Source: Jatrophihabitans sp. (GTDB taxonomy: Bacteria; Actinomycetota; Actinomycetes; Mycobacteriales; Jatrophihabitantaceae). Taken from it: a stretch of DNA of 48,925 bases. This document shows positions 32,105 through 39,449 of the stretch, piece after piece. The translations under genes and the position numbers were made by a program. The first letter of the stretch is position 1. The number at the start of each line of letters is the position of its first letter. Location: positions 1 to 48,925 of the forward strand of contig JAICIE010000013.1 in assembly GCA_025924515.1 (NCBI GenBank). The letters run 5' to 3'. The notes below the pieces were generated by a model. That model had not been told where the DNA came from. It made no database searches and saw nothing but the letters and a program-made list of their open reading frames with translations.

Positions 32105-33445
32105 TCAGCCGCGCTGCCGGTTGTCGATGACGCGTTGCAACTTGCCCATCGACCGGGCGAGCGTCTCCGGATCCACCACCAGGACCTCGATGCTCGACCC
32201 GACGGTGTCCTTCACGCCTTTGGCAACCTCGGCCGCGGCTGAGGTACGCCGCTCGGACGGGCAGTCGGGGCGCGCCTCGATCCGGCAGACGAGGTGGTCC
32301 ATCCGTCCTCGGGTGGTGAGTTCGAGGACGAAGTGCGGAGACAGCCCGGGAGTGCGGAGCACGATCTCCTCGATCTGTGTCGGGAAGAGGTTCACCCCGC
32401 GCAGGATGATCATGTCGTCGGTGCGGCCGGTGACCTTTTCCATGCGGCGCATTCCGCGGCGGGCGGTTCCGGGCAGCAATCGGGTCAGGTCGCGGGTGCG
32501 GTATCGGATGACCGGCATGGCCTCTTTGGTCAGCGACGTGAACACGAGTTCGCCCTTGGCGCCGTCCGGTAGGACTTCGCCGCTTCCGGGATCGATGATC
32601 TCCGGGTAGAAATGGTCCTCCCAGATGTGCAGGCCGTCCTTTGTCTCCACGCATTCCTCGGCCACCCCGGGTCCGATGACCTCGGAAAGGCCGTAGATGT
32701 CGACGGCGTGGATATCCAGCCGCTCTTCCATCTCCTGGCGCATCTGCTCGGTCCACGGCTCGGCGCCGAAAATGCCGATCTCCAGGCTCGACGCGCGCGG
32801 GTCGAGGCCCTGTTTCTCGAACTCGTCGATGACGGTGAGCATGTAGGACGGCGTCACCATGATGACGCGGGGTTGGAAATCTTGAATGAGCTGCACCTGC
32901 CGAGGGGTCATGCCACCGGAGACGGGAATGACCGTGCAGCCCAGCTTCTCCGCGCCGTAGTGGGCGCCTAGGCCGCCGGTGAACAGTCCGTACCCGTAGG
33001 CGTTGTGCAACTTGTCTCCCGGCCGCCCGCCGGCGGCGCGGATCGACCGGGCCATCACCGTGGCCCAGGTATCCAGGTCTTTCTCCGAATAGCCGACCAC
33101 AGTGGGCCGACCGGTCGTGCCGGACGATGCATGGACCCGCCGCACCTGATCCTGCGCGACGGCGAACATCCCGAACGGGTAGTTGTCGCGCAGGTCGTTC
33201 TTGCCGGTCGTCGGAAACTTCGCCAGGTCGGCCAATTCGCGGCAGTCGTCGGGATGAACGCCGGCCGCGTCGAACGCGCGGCGGTAATGCGGGACGTTGT
33301 CGTAGACACGGCGCAGGGTCCACCGCAGGCGCTCCAGTTGCAGCGTCCGTAGCTCGTCGACGCTCATCCGCTCCGTGTCGTCCAGCAGCGCAGCGTCAGG
33401 GGCTGCGCCCAGGCGTCGGCTCGTCCCGCTGGTCGTTGCGGTCAT
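32105..33445 (-). CDS. paaK: Phenylacetate-CoA ligase
   Basis: A 446-residue adenylate-forming enzyme that activates phenylacetate or a related aryl acid to its CoA thioester with ATP. It shows the P-loop SSGTTGRPTVVGYS (~residues 107-120), the GYGLFTGGLGAHYGAEKLG block characteristic of PaaK, YGLSEVIGPG in the adenylation core, and the hinge GRTDDMIILRGVNLFPTQIE. The length fits PaaK (~430-440). Start ATG 33443-33445 has GGGAGG upstream. No paaABCDE ring-epoxidase genes are in the window, so the substrate may be another aromatic acid. It follows the 33607-36930 operon on the same strand after 161 bases and may be expressed with it. Confidence 0.92.
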   Translation of the reverse strand: MTATTSGTSRRLGAAPDAALLDDTERMSVDELRTLQLERLRWTLRRVYDNVPHYRRAFDAAGVHPDDCRELADLAKFPTTGKNDLRDNYPFGMFAVAQDQVRRVHASSGTTGRPTVVGYSEKDLDTWATVMARSIRAAGGRPGDKLHNAYGYGLFTGGLGAHYGAEKLGCTVIPVSGGMTPRQVQLIQDFQPRVIMVTPSYMLTVIDEFEKQGLDPRASSLEIGIFGAEPWTEQMRQEMEERLDIHAVDIYGLSEVIGPGVAEECVETKDGLHIWEDHFYPEIIDPGSGEVLPDGAKGELVFTSLTKEAMPVIRYRTRDLTRLLPGTARRGMRRMEKVTGRTDDMIILRGVNLFPTQIEEIVLRTPGLSPHFVLELTTRGRMDHLVCRIEARPDCPSERRTSAAAEVAKGVKDTVGSSIEVLVVDPETLARSMGKLQRVIDNRQRG

Positions 33446-33606
33446 CGCGCATTACCTCCCTGGTCCTGCGGCGGAGTCGCCGGACGGCCCGCGGGAACGT
33501 TGGTCCCACCTGCCGACCGGCTGGTCAGCTGTCGAACGTCGCCTCGGCAAACGGTGGCATGCCGCCCGACCTCGTCGCGACGGTGGGGTCCGCCGGGCGG
33601 ACGAGG

Positions 33607-35247
33607 TCACCGCGGGACCCGCCCGAGGTACGCGGCGAGACGTACGTACGCATCGGCGCCAGGCGCAGACGGAACCGGGTCGGCGAAGGCCGCCCCGCCT
33701 CCCCGAAGCGCGGGCGGGACGAGGCGTGCCGCCGCCCGCTGAGCGGCTTCCGCGAGGCGCGGATCGAGCGGTTGGCGCTGCCCGGTGCTGACGGCCAGAT
33801 CGTGGGTGTGCGCGACAACTTCGAGTAGGAACCCGGAGAGTGCGACCGGGCCGGGCAGCAGGCCCCACGGCGCCGCTACGGCATCCGGCGGGCGGGTGGT
33901 CCATGCCTTGCCGGCCTTGGCGGCTGCGGCCGCGAAGCGGGCCGTTGCACGCTGCCGGACGCCGAGCACGTCCGGCACCGAAGTCGGCCGTCCCTGCGCC
34001 GCCTGCTCGGCTCGGCGCACGACGCTCAGCAGGTGCCCGAGCAGCGCTCGCACGTCCCAGTCCGGGCAGGGGGTCGACGAGCTCAGCCGGTTGCGCGGCA
34101 CCGCCGCGACGACCCGCTCCGCCTGCGCCAGTGCATCCGCGAACAACTGCTCGAGCGCCTCGGCCGGCTCGGGCAGCGCCGCCACCGGCGCGGACAGCCG
34201 GAACAGCCGTCGCGTGTTGTCCTCCAGCAGCGCGCGAAGCGTCGCAGGCGGCAGGCGTCGGGCGAGGGCCAGCAGGCTCTGGTTGTAATTCTCGACCATC
34301 TCGATGTTCGGCGGGCTGCGCACGAAATGCATCGGCCCGTCCGTGGCAGCGTCGGACCCGAAGATCACCCGGTCGACGCCGACCTCGTCGAGCAACAACC
34401 GCACCTCGGCGGAGCGGCACCACGAGGTCTCGAGATAGAGGTTCGGCGATTCCTGGGCGTGCCGGGCCGCGCGCCGGCGGCCCTCCGGAAGCCCGAGGAA
34501 CGTGTGGTAGAGGACGAACGGGACATCCGGAAACCGGTCGGCGAGGCGCCGGATCAGGTCCGGGTCCGAGGGCCCCGGCGCGGTGTGCACCGTGACCGGA
34601 ACCCCCGCCTCGGCCGCGACTGACAAGAACGGATCGACAAGGCGCGTGTCCGCCGGGTACTGGTCGTAGGACGGGTGCAATTTCAGACCGACCGCGCCGT
34701 CCGCGAGCCGTCGCCGCACCTCGTCCGGTGGGGGGCCGCCGGGGCTGACCCAGACGAGCTTCGTCAGCCACTTCGCGCCGGCGGTCACGTCATCGACGAA
34801 CCGGTTGTCCTGCCAGGACACGAGGGCGTGCGTCATGCCGCCGGAGGCCACGGCGATTCGCAGGCTGTCGAAACCCATCGGCTCGAGGCCGCGGCTGCGG
34901 GCGTGTACGTGCGCGTCGACGGGGTCGAGCCCGATCCAGAGCCGGTAGTTCGCGCCGCCGTTGTTGTCCCAGTTCGAATCCTCGCCGGCGACGGCTCCGT
35001 CGAGAAGGAGGTGTCCCTCGCTGTCCGGCACCTCGCCGGTCCAGCTGCCGTCGTCGTCCCGGTCGAGCGGGACCACGAGAAACGGCGGTCCGTCACCGTC
35101 GAAGCCGAGGTGCAGGTTCAGCGGCCGGTCACTGTCCGCAAGAGCGCCGCGGTAGCGCACCAGGCCGCGCGGGACCCGCTCCCCCGCGGGGGCGTCCCAG
35201 CGCAGCGGCAGATCGGCCTGGGTGCGGGTTACAGGGTCAGCGTCCAC
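33607..35247 (-). CDS. Three-domain fusion: starch-binding-like / amidohydrolase / mycothiol-type maleylpyruvate isomerase
   Basis: A 546-residue protein. Residues 1-~107 form a CBM25/53-like beta-sandwich ending in the signature SNWDNNGGANYRLWIG (91-106). Residues ~108-355 are an amidohydrolase TIM barrel with metal motif DAHVH (H113, H115), K189, H191, H221, H248 and D299, similar to ACMSD-type decarboxylases/hydrolases. Residues ~363-546 match the mycothiol-dependent maleylpyruvate isomerase/DinB-like fold: LFADALAQAERVV, STPCPDWDVRALLGHLL (H405) and VVAHTHD (E476, H480), the three expected metal ligands. There is no signal peptide. The start GTG at 35245-35247 overlaps the preceding gene by 19 bases. 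The reaction is unknown. Confidence 0.82.
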   Translation of the reverse strand: MDADPVTRTQADLPLRWDAPAGERVPRGLVRYRGALADSDRPLNLHLGFDGDGPPFLVVPLDRDDDGSWTGEVPDSEGHLLLDGAVAGEDSNWDNNGGANYRLWIGLDPVDAHVHARSRGLEPMGFDSLRIAVASGGMTHALVSWQDNRFVDDVTAGAKWLTKLVWVSPGGPPPDEVRRRLADGAVGLKLHPSYDQYPADTRLVDPFLSVAAEAGVPVTVHTAPGPSDPDLIRRLADRFPDVPFVLYHTFLGLPEGRRRAARHAQESPNLYLETSWCRSAEVRLLLDEVGVDRVIFGSDAATDGPMHFVRSPPNIEMVENYNQSLLALARRLPPATLRALLEDNTRRLFRLSAPVAALPEPAEALEQLFADALAQAERVVAAVPRNRLSSSTPCPDWDVRALLGHLLSVVRRAEQAAQGRPTSVPDVLGVRQRATARFAAAAAKAGKAWTTRPPDAVAAPWGLLPGPVALSGFLLEVVAHTHDLAVSTGQRQPLDPRLAEAAQRAAARLVPPALRGGGAAFADPVPSAPGADAYVRLAAYLGRVPR

Positions 35248-35909
35248 CCGGTCCCGCCGTTGTCGTCCCAGGTCTCGGTGTCGTCCTCGGACCGGGGGCT
35301 GCCCGCGCGGACCAGGTGGAAGGCATAGCGCACGTCGAACCCGCCGGGACCCCACACGAGCGCGCGGAAGACGTGCGGGAGCGGTTGGGCCTGCACGAAT
35401 TCGAAGATCTGCGCCGGTTGGGCCGGCGCACCGGCACCGGCGTCCTCGAAGGACAGTCCGTCCATCGCGGCTGCCGTGTAGTTCGGAGCGGCGAACTCAC
35501 CGGATCCCGATGCCACCCCCCAACCGATCCCGACGGAGGTCCAGCGCCCGTCGTCGTCCTCGTAGGTGATTTCCCGGGCGACGATCTGCTCGGAGAAAAC
35601 CGGCGAGCTGACCCACTCGGTACCGTGCACGACGAAGAAGAAGTGGTGCAGCACATACTCGCGGCTGCCCGCGAAGCGCCGCGGCAACTCGATGACAGCG
35701 GTCCGCAGCCCCGGCGACGCGTCGTTGGGCATCAGAACCCGCGAGTCGGCCGACTCCCAGTCCGGCGCCCCACCGGGTCCGGTCCACGCATAGTGCAGCT
35801 CGACCATTTCGATGCCGGGCGCGGGGTCGACCCACGCCTTGCGCAGGCCGAAGCGCTGTTCGGCCTCGGCCCGCCGGGCCTCGGCGAGGGCTGCGGTCAG
35901 TTCGGTCAC
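35229..35909 (-). CDS. Starch-binding-domain-like protein, paralogue B
   Basis: A 226-residue protein without signal peptide. Two beta-sandwich-like parts: residues ~25-140 (GIEMVELHYAWTGPGG, DSRVLMPNDAS, EYVLHHFFFVVHGTEW, PVFSEQIVAREITYEDDDGRW) and a C-terminal part ending in ETWDDNGGTGWTLTL, the WDxNGG pattern of CBM25/26/53 starch-binding domains. The first part is collinear with the 35924-36601 protein (GIEQVLIHYAYTPPGQ, LFSEDIVYRDLEYVDDHG), so the two arose by duplication. Start GTG 35907-35909 has GAGGAG upstream. It follows that paralogue by 14 bases and overlaps the fusion gene by 19. Polysaccharide binding is inferred from motif resemblance only. Confidence 0.7.
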   Translation of the reverse strand: MTELTAALAEARRAEAEQRFGLRKAWVDPAPGIEMVELHYAWTGPGGAPDWESADSRVLMPNDASPGLRTAVIELPRRFAGSREYVLHHFFFVVHGTEWVSSPVFSEQIVAREITYEDDDGRWTSVGIGWGVASGSGEFAAPNYTAAAMDGLSFEDAGAGAPAQPAQIFEFVQAQPLPHVFRALVWGPGGFDVRYAFHLVRAGSPRSEDDTETWDDNGGTGWTLTL

Positions 35910-35923
35910 GGGCTCCTCGCGTC

Positions 35924-36601
35924 CTACAGGTGATGGACCCACCAGCTGCCGCCTCCGGGACCGGAGCGGCCGTCGGGTCCGAGCCAGAATTCGTCCTTTT
36001 CGTACGGCGGGTACATGCGACCGATGTGGTACTGCTGCACGAGCGTGCCCCCACGGGGACCGTACATGCGCGACTGCCATCGGTGCGGACGCTCCATGGC
36101 CTGCAGCATGTGGAACTTGTCGTGGTGGAAGCGTTCCTTGTCCCAGTACGAGTAGTACTTCGTCGCCCGGAAATCCGAGTCGGCCGGAAAGCGCGGATCT
36201 TCCATCGGGCTGTAGACCGGCGCCGTCCAGTCGCCCACCGACCAGTAAATGCAGATGTTGGTCGTCCAACCGTGGTCGTCCACGTACTCCAGGTCGCGGT
36301 AGACGATGTCCTCGCTGAACAACTCGGTCGTCCAGTGGTGTCCCTTCTGGGACACCTCGAAGTAGTAGTGGAAGCGGTATTCGGGGCTGTTCCACCCGTT
36401 CTGCATGTCCCAGACCGCTCGGGGCATACGCAGCACTTTCAGGCGGTTGCGCGGAAAGCCGCCCCGGTCCTCCAGCACCCGAGACTCGTGACCCCAGGAC
36501 CAGTCCGGCCACTGACCCGGCGGCGTGTACGCGTAGTGGATGAGGACCTGCTCGATCCCGTCATCCTGGTCGGTCCACCCCTTCGGGTAGTACCAGCTCA
36601 C
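35924..36601 (-). CDS. Starch-binding-domain-like protein, paralogue A
   Basis: A 225-residue cytoplasmic protein unusually rich in Trp, Tyr and His. The first ~140 residues align with the 35229-35909 product (IEQVLIHYAYTPPGQWPDW, SRVLEDRGGFP, EYRFHYYFEVSQKG, ELFSEDIVYRDLEYVDDHGW). The C-terminal third is its own: a YYSYWDKERFHHDKFHML helix, MYGPRGGTLVQQY and a GPGGGSWWVHHL end. Clustered aromatic residues would suit stacking on sugars or another flat ligand. It starts at GTG 36599-36601, overlapping the ABM-domain gene by 4 bases (GTGA). No catalytic set is apparent and I know of no named family for it. Confidence 0.7.
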   Translation of the reverse strand: MSWYYPKGWTDQDDGIEQVLIHYAYTPPGQWPDWSWGHESRVLEDRGGFPRNRLKVLRMPRAVWDMQNGWNSPEYRFHYYFEVSQKGHHWTTELFSEDIVYRDLEYVDDHGWTTNICIYWSVGDWTAPVYSPMEDPRFPADSDFRATKYYSYWDKERFHHDKFHMLQAMERPHRWQSRMYGPRGGTLVQQYHIGRMYPPYEKDEFWLGPDGRSGPGGGSWWVHHL

Positions 36602-36930
36602 GGCGCGCCGCCTGACGGCCCCCAGGCCGAGCCGCGGCTCCCGGGCCGGATCTCCTCGTACGTCCTGACGGTGGGCATGCCCATCAGCAGCTCCGGAAGG
36701 GCCCGGTAGAAGTCTCGCGTGACCTCCTGCGCGAGGTAGCGCTGCATGTCCTCGAGGCTCGCCCAGCTCGAGACGGCGAGCACCTGGTCGCCGCTGCGCA
36801 GCGCCTGCGAGAACAGAGCGCCCGGGGCGGACGCGACCACCTGGTCGTTCTGGCCGACGAGCAGCTCGGCCACGCGGTCGGCACAGCCCGGCCGTGCTCT
36901 CGCCTCGAGGATCCGGAAGACGGCCATCAT
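36598..36930 (-). CDS. Antibiotic biosynthesis monooxygenase (ABM)-domain protein
   Basis: A 110-residue ferredoxin-like alpha+beta protein of the ABM/dimeric alpha-beta barrel type: strand AVFRILEARARPG, helix ADRVAELLVGQ, strand ALFSQALRSGDQVLAVSSWAS, helix LEDMQRYLAQ and a C-terminal tail. Members are cofactor-free oxygenases or heme/quinone-modifying enzymes, and some only bind ligands. Start is one of two adjacent ATGs (36930 or 36927; the second is better spaced from GGGAG). It is the first gene of the tightly coupled four-gene unit that ends with the amidohydrolase fusion and is divergent from the DUF1801 gene. Confidence 0.75.
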   Translation of the reverse strand: MMAVFRILEARARPGCADRVAELLVGQNDQVVASAPGALFSQALRSGDQVLAVSSWASLEDMQRYLAQEVTRDFYRALPELLMGMPTVRTYEEIRPGSRGSAWGPSGGAP

Positions 36931-36962
36931 GCTCCCTGCTCGGACGAATCGGATCGCAACGA

Positions 36963-36975
36963 CCCTACGGTAGGG
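36963..36975. promoter_or_regulatory. Palindrome CCCTAC-G-GTAGGG between divergent genes
   Basis: A perfect 6-base inverted repeat with a 1-base centre lies 33 bases upstream of the ABM-domain gene and 65 bases upstream of the DUF1801 gene. A second imperfect repeat AGGCCTAGCCT follows at 36978-36988. It is a plausible operator controlling the 33607-36930 operon; no cognate regulator is adjacent. Confidence 0.4.
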
Positions 36976-37039
36976 GCAGGCCTAGCCTGTCGACGGGACG
37001 GCAGATCGCTGGGCCTGGAACAAGGAGGGACGCCCGAGA

Positions 37040-37534
37040 ATGCCAACCAAGGACGCCAAGGACGCCAAGGACGCCAAGGACGCCAAGGACGCCAAGGACG
37101 CCAAGGCCGACTCCGAGGGCTTCACCGCCGAGGAACGGGCGGCAATGAAGGAACGCGCCGCCGAGTTGCGCGCCGGGAGGAAGAAGGCGCCGAAGAAGGC
37201 CGACGGCCTGCAAGCCGTTCTGGACAAGATCGCAGAGATGGCGCCGGACGACCGTGCGATTGCCGAGCGGGTGCACCTCACGATCACCGCTACGGCTCCC
37301 GACCTGTCACCCAAGACCTGGTACGGGATGCCGGCCTACGCGAACGCGGACGGCAAGGTCGTTGTCTTCTTCCAGGACTCCGGCAAGTTCAACTACCGCT
37401 ACTCGACCCTGGGTTTCCAGGAGGCGGCGAACCTCGACGACGGCGACGTCTGGCCGGTGTCGTACGCGCTGAAGGGTTGGAGCCCCGCCGTGGAGCAGAA
37501 GGTCGCCGAACTGGTCCGGGCAGCGGTCTCCTGA
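37040..37534 (+). CDS. DUF1801 (YdhG-like) protein with N-terminal DAK tandem repeat
   Basis: A 164-residue protein. Residues 5-22 are six perfect Asp-Ala-Lys triplets encoded by 9-base repeats (37052-37105). A charged helical linker follows (FTAEERAAMKERAAELRAGRKKAPKK), then the conserved domain: LTITATAPDLSPKTWYGMPAYAN, VVFFQDSGKFNYRYSTLGF and the C-terminal helix AVEQKVAELVRAAVS. This domain (DUF1801/YdhG superfamily) includes FrataxinHomologue-like iron-chaperone candidates; function is not settled. Ribosome-binding site AAGGAGG lies 11 bases before the ATG. The repeat is of the type prone to slippage, but triplet units keep frame. A hairpin (37531-37552) at the stop codon probably terminates it. 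Confidence 0.85.
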   Translation: MPTKDAKDAKDAKDAKDAKDAKADSEGFTAEERAAMKERAAELRAGRKKAPKKADGLQAVLDKIAEMAPDDRAIAERVHLTITATAPDLSPKTWYGMPAYANADGKVVVFFQDSGKFNYRYSTLGFQEAANLDDGDVWPVSYALKGWSPAVEQKVAELVRAAVS

Positions 37535-37552
37535 CGGTGCGAGCATCGTCAG
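37531..37552 (+). terminator. Hairpin overlapping the stop of the DUF1801 gene
   Basis: CTGACGGTGC and GCATCGTCAG can pair with a single G-U wobble around a very short centre, so in practice a stem of 7-8 pairs with a small loop. The stop codon (37532-37534) lies in the first arm. No T-tract follows. Confidence 0.45.
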
Positions 37553-37644
37553 GGAGTCGATCAATCGGTGCGGCCGGCGCGCCCACCGAGGTACACCCGC
37601 GCCGATAACGGCGTTGGAGCACGGCGAGGCGGAGGACGCGGCAC

Positions 37645-39312
37645 ATGGACGCCGACCTGATCGTGATCGGGGCGGGCCTCGCCGGGCTCGTCGTCGCCGC
37701 GGAGGCCGCGGACGCCGGGCGACGCGTGCTGCTGCTCGACCAGGAGCCGGAGACCAACCTCGGCGGGCAGGCGTTCTGGTCCTTGGGCGGGCTCTTCCTC
37801 GTGAACTCGCCGGAGCAGCGCCGCCTGGGCGTACGCGACTCCGCCGAGATGGCGCTGCAGGACTGGCTCGGGAGCGCCGGATTCGACCGCGGCATCGAGA
37901 ACCCGACGGACCACGACTACTGGGGCCACCAGTGGGCCCGGGCCTATGTCGAGTTCGCCGCCGGGGAAAAGCGCAGCTGGCTGCACGCCCAGGGGATGCG
38001 ACTGTTTCCGGTGGTCGGTTGGGCTGAGCGCGGCGGCGGCCTGGCAGACGGGCACGGCAACTCGGTGCCGCGCTTCCATGTCACATGGGGCACCGGGCCC
38101 GGTGTGGTGGCCCCGTTCGCGCGTCGCGTCCATGCGGCCGCTGCGGACGGCCGGCTCGCCTTCCGGTTCCGGCACCGGGTCGACGAGTTGGCGGTCACCG
38201 ACGGCGTGGTGACCGGCGTGCGCGGCGCCGTCCTGGAGCCCAGCAAGACTGCGCGCGGCACCGCCAGCTCACGGATAGCGGTCGGTGCGTTCGAGCTCTC
38301 CGCCCAGGTCGTCGTCGTGACCTCCGGCGGCATCGGCGCCAACCACGACCTCGTGCGCGCCAACTGGCCGGGCCGCCTCGGCGCCCCGCCGGCAAGGATG
38401 ATCTCGGGCGTACCGGAACACGTCGACGGCCGCATGCTCGGCATCGCCGAGTCCGCAGGCGGCCGCGTGGTGAACCGTGACCGGATGTGGCACTACCCCG
38501 AGGGCGTCCGCAATTGGAACCCGATCTGGGCCCGCCACGGCATCCGCATCCTGCCCGGCCCGTCCTCGTTGTGGCTCGACGCTTACGGTCGCCGCTTTCC
38601 CGCACCCAACTTCCCCGGCTACGACACACTCACCACCCTCGCCGCTGTCGGGCAGAGCGGTTACGGCCATTCGTGGTTCCTCACGACACGGAAAGTCGTC
38701 GAGAAGGAGTTCGCTCTGTCGGGCTCGGAACAGAATCCCGACCTGACCGGCAAGGACGTGCGAAAGGTTTTCCTCCGCGCTCGCCCGGGTGCCGCTCCAC
38801 CATTGCAGGCCTTCCTCGAAAGCGGCGAGGATTTCATCCTCGCCGACAATCTGCCGGAGCTCGTCGACGGAATGAACCGACTCGTGCCCGACCCGCAACT
38901 GGACCTTCACGAGGTCGAGGCACAGGTCGTGGCCCGCGACCGACAGATCGCGAACCGGTTTACGAAGGACCCGCAGGTGATGGGGATCCACAATGCCCGG
39001 CGCTACCGTGGCGACCGGTTGATCCGCGCCGCAGCCCCGCACGCATTGCTCGACCCGAAGGCGCGACCGCTGATCGCTGTGCGGCTACACATCCTCACCC
39101 GCAAGACCTTGGGCGGCCTGCAAACCGATCTCTCCGGCCGGGTGCTCCGCGCCGACGGCAGCCCCCTTCCCGGCCTGTACGCCGCCGGCGAGGTTGCCGG
39201 CTTCGGCGGTGGCGGAATGCACGGCTACCGCTCGCTGGAGGGCACATTCCTGGGCGGATGCGTGTTCTCGGGCCGCCAGGCCGGCCGGATCGTCGCTGAA
39301 GTCACCGCCTGA
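37645..39312 (+). CDS. FAD-binding dehydrogenase (KstD/fumarate-reductase flavoprotein type)
   Basis: A 555-residue flavoprotein. The dinucleotide-binding motif VIGAGLAGLVVAAEA at residues 6-20 is followed by LLLDQEPETNLGGQAFWS, typical of the COG3573 group of FAD-dependent dehydrogenases. Other landmarks: VVVTSGGIGANHDLV, DGRMLGIAESAGGRV, GHSWFLTTRKVVEKEF and the C-terminal FAD-contacting GLYAAGEVAGFGGGGMHGYRSLEGTFLGGC. Members are related to ketosteroid delta-1-dehydrogenases, but steroid-specific residues cannot be confirmed. ATG at 37645 has GGAGG at 8 bases. It stands alone, with a weak hairpin GCCGG-TAGCG-CCGGC (39323-39337) after its stop. Confidence 0.9.
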   Translation: MDADLIVIGAGLAGLVVAAEAADAGRRVLLLDQEPETNLGGQAFWSLGGLFLVNSPEQRRLGVRDSAEMALQDWLGSAGFDRGIENPTDHDYWGHQWARAYVEFAAGEKRSWLHAQGMRLFPVVGWAERGGGLADGHGNSVPRFHVTWGTGPGVVAPFARRVHAAAADGRLAFRFRHRVDELAVTDGVVTGVRGAVLEPSKTARGTASSRIAVGAFELSAQVVVVTSGGIGANHDLVRANWPGRLGAPPARMISGVPEHVDGRMLGIAESAGGRVVNRDRMWHYPEGVRNWNPIWARHGIRILPGPSSLWLDAYGRRFPAPNFPGYDTLTTLAAVGQSGYGHSWFLTTRKVVEKEFALSGSEQNPDLTGKDVRKVFLRARPGAAPPLQAFLESGEDFILADNLPELVDGMNRLVPDPQLDLHEVEAQVVARDRQIANRFTKDPQVMGIHNARRYRGDRLIRAAAPHALLDPKARPLIAVRLHILTRKTLGGLQTDLSGRVLRADGSPLPGLYAAGEVAGFGGGGMHGYRSLEGTFLGGCVFSGRQAGRIVAEVTA

Positions 39313-39449
39313 TCGACAACGCGCCGGTAGCGCCGGCACCTGTTCGGTCGATGAGGGACATGCTCCTCGAGGGCGAGTGGGCGCTCTTGTCGGTTGCCAG
39401 CCCGATCACCGTTTATGCGGCCGTGCCGCCCGACCCGTGTCGCATTAGC

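Noticed and set aside
32105-33445. A complete phenylacetate degradation cluster
   Set aside because: Only the CoA ligase is present; no ring epoxidase, isomerase or hydratase genes occur in the window.
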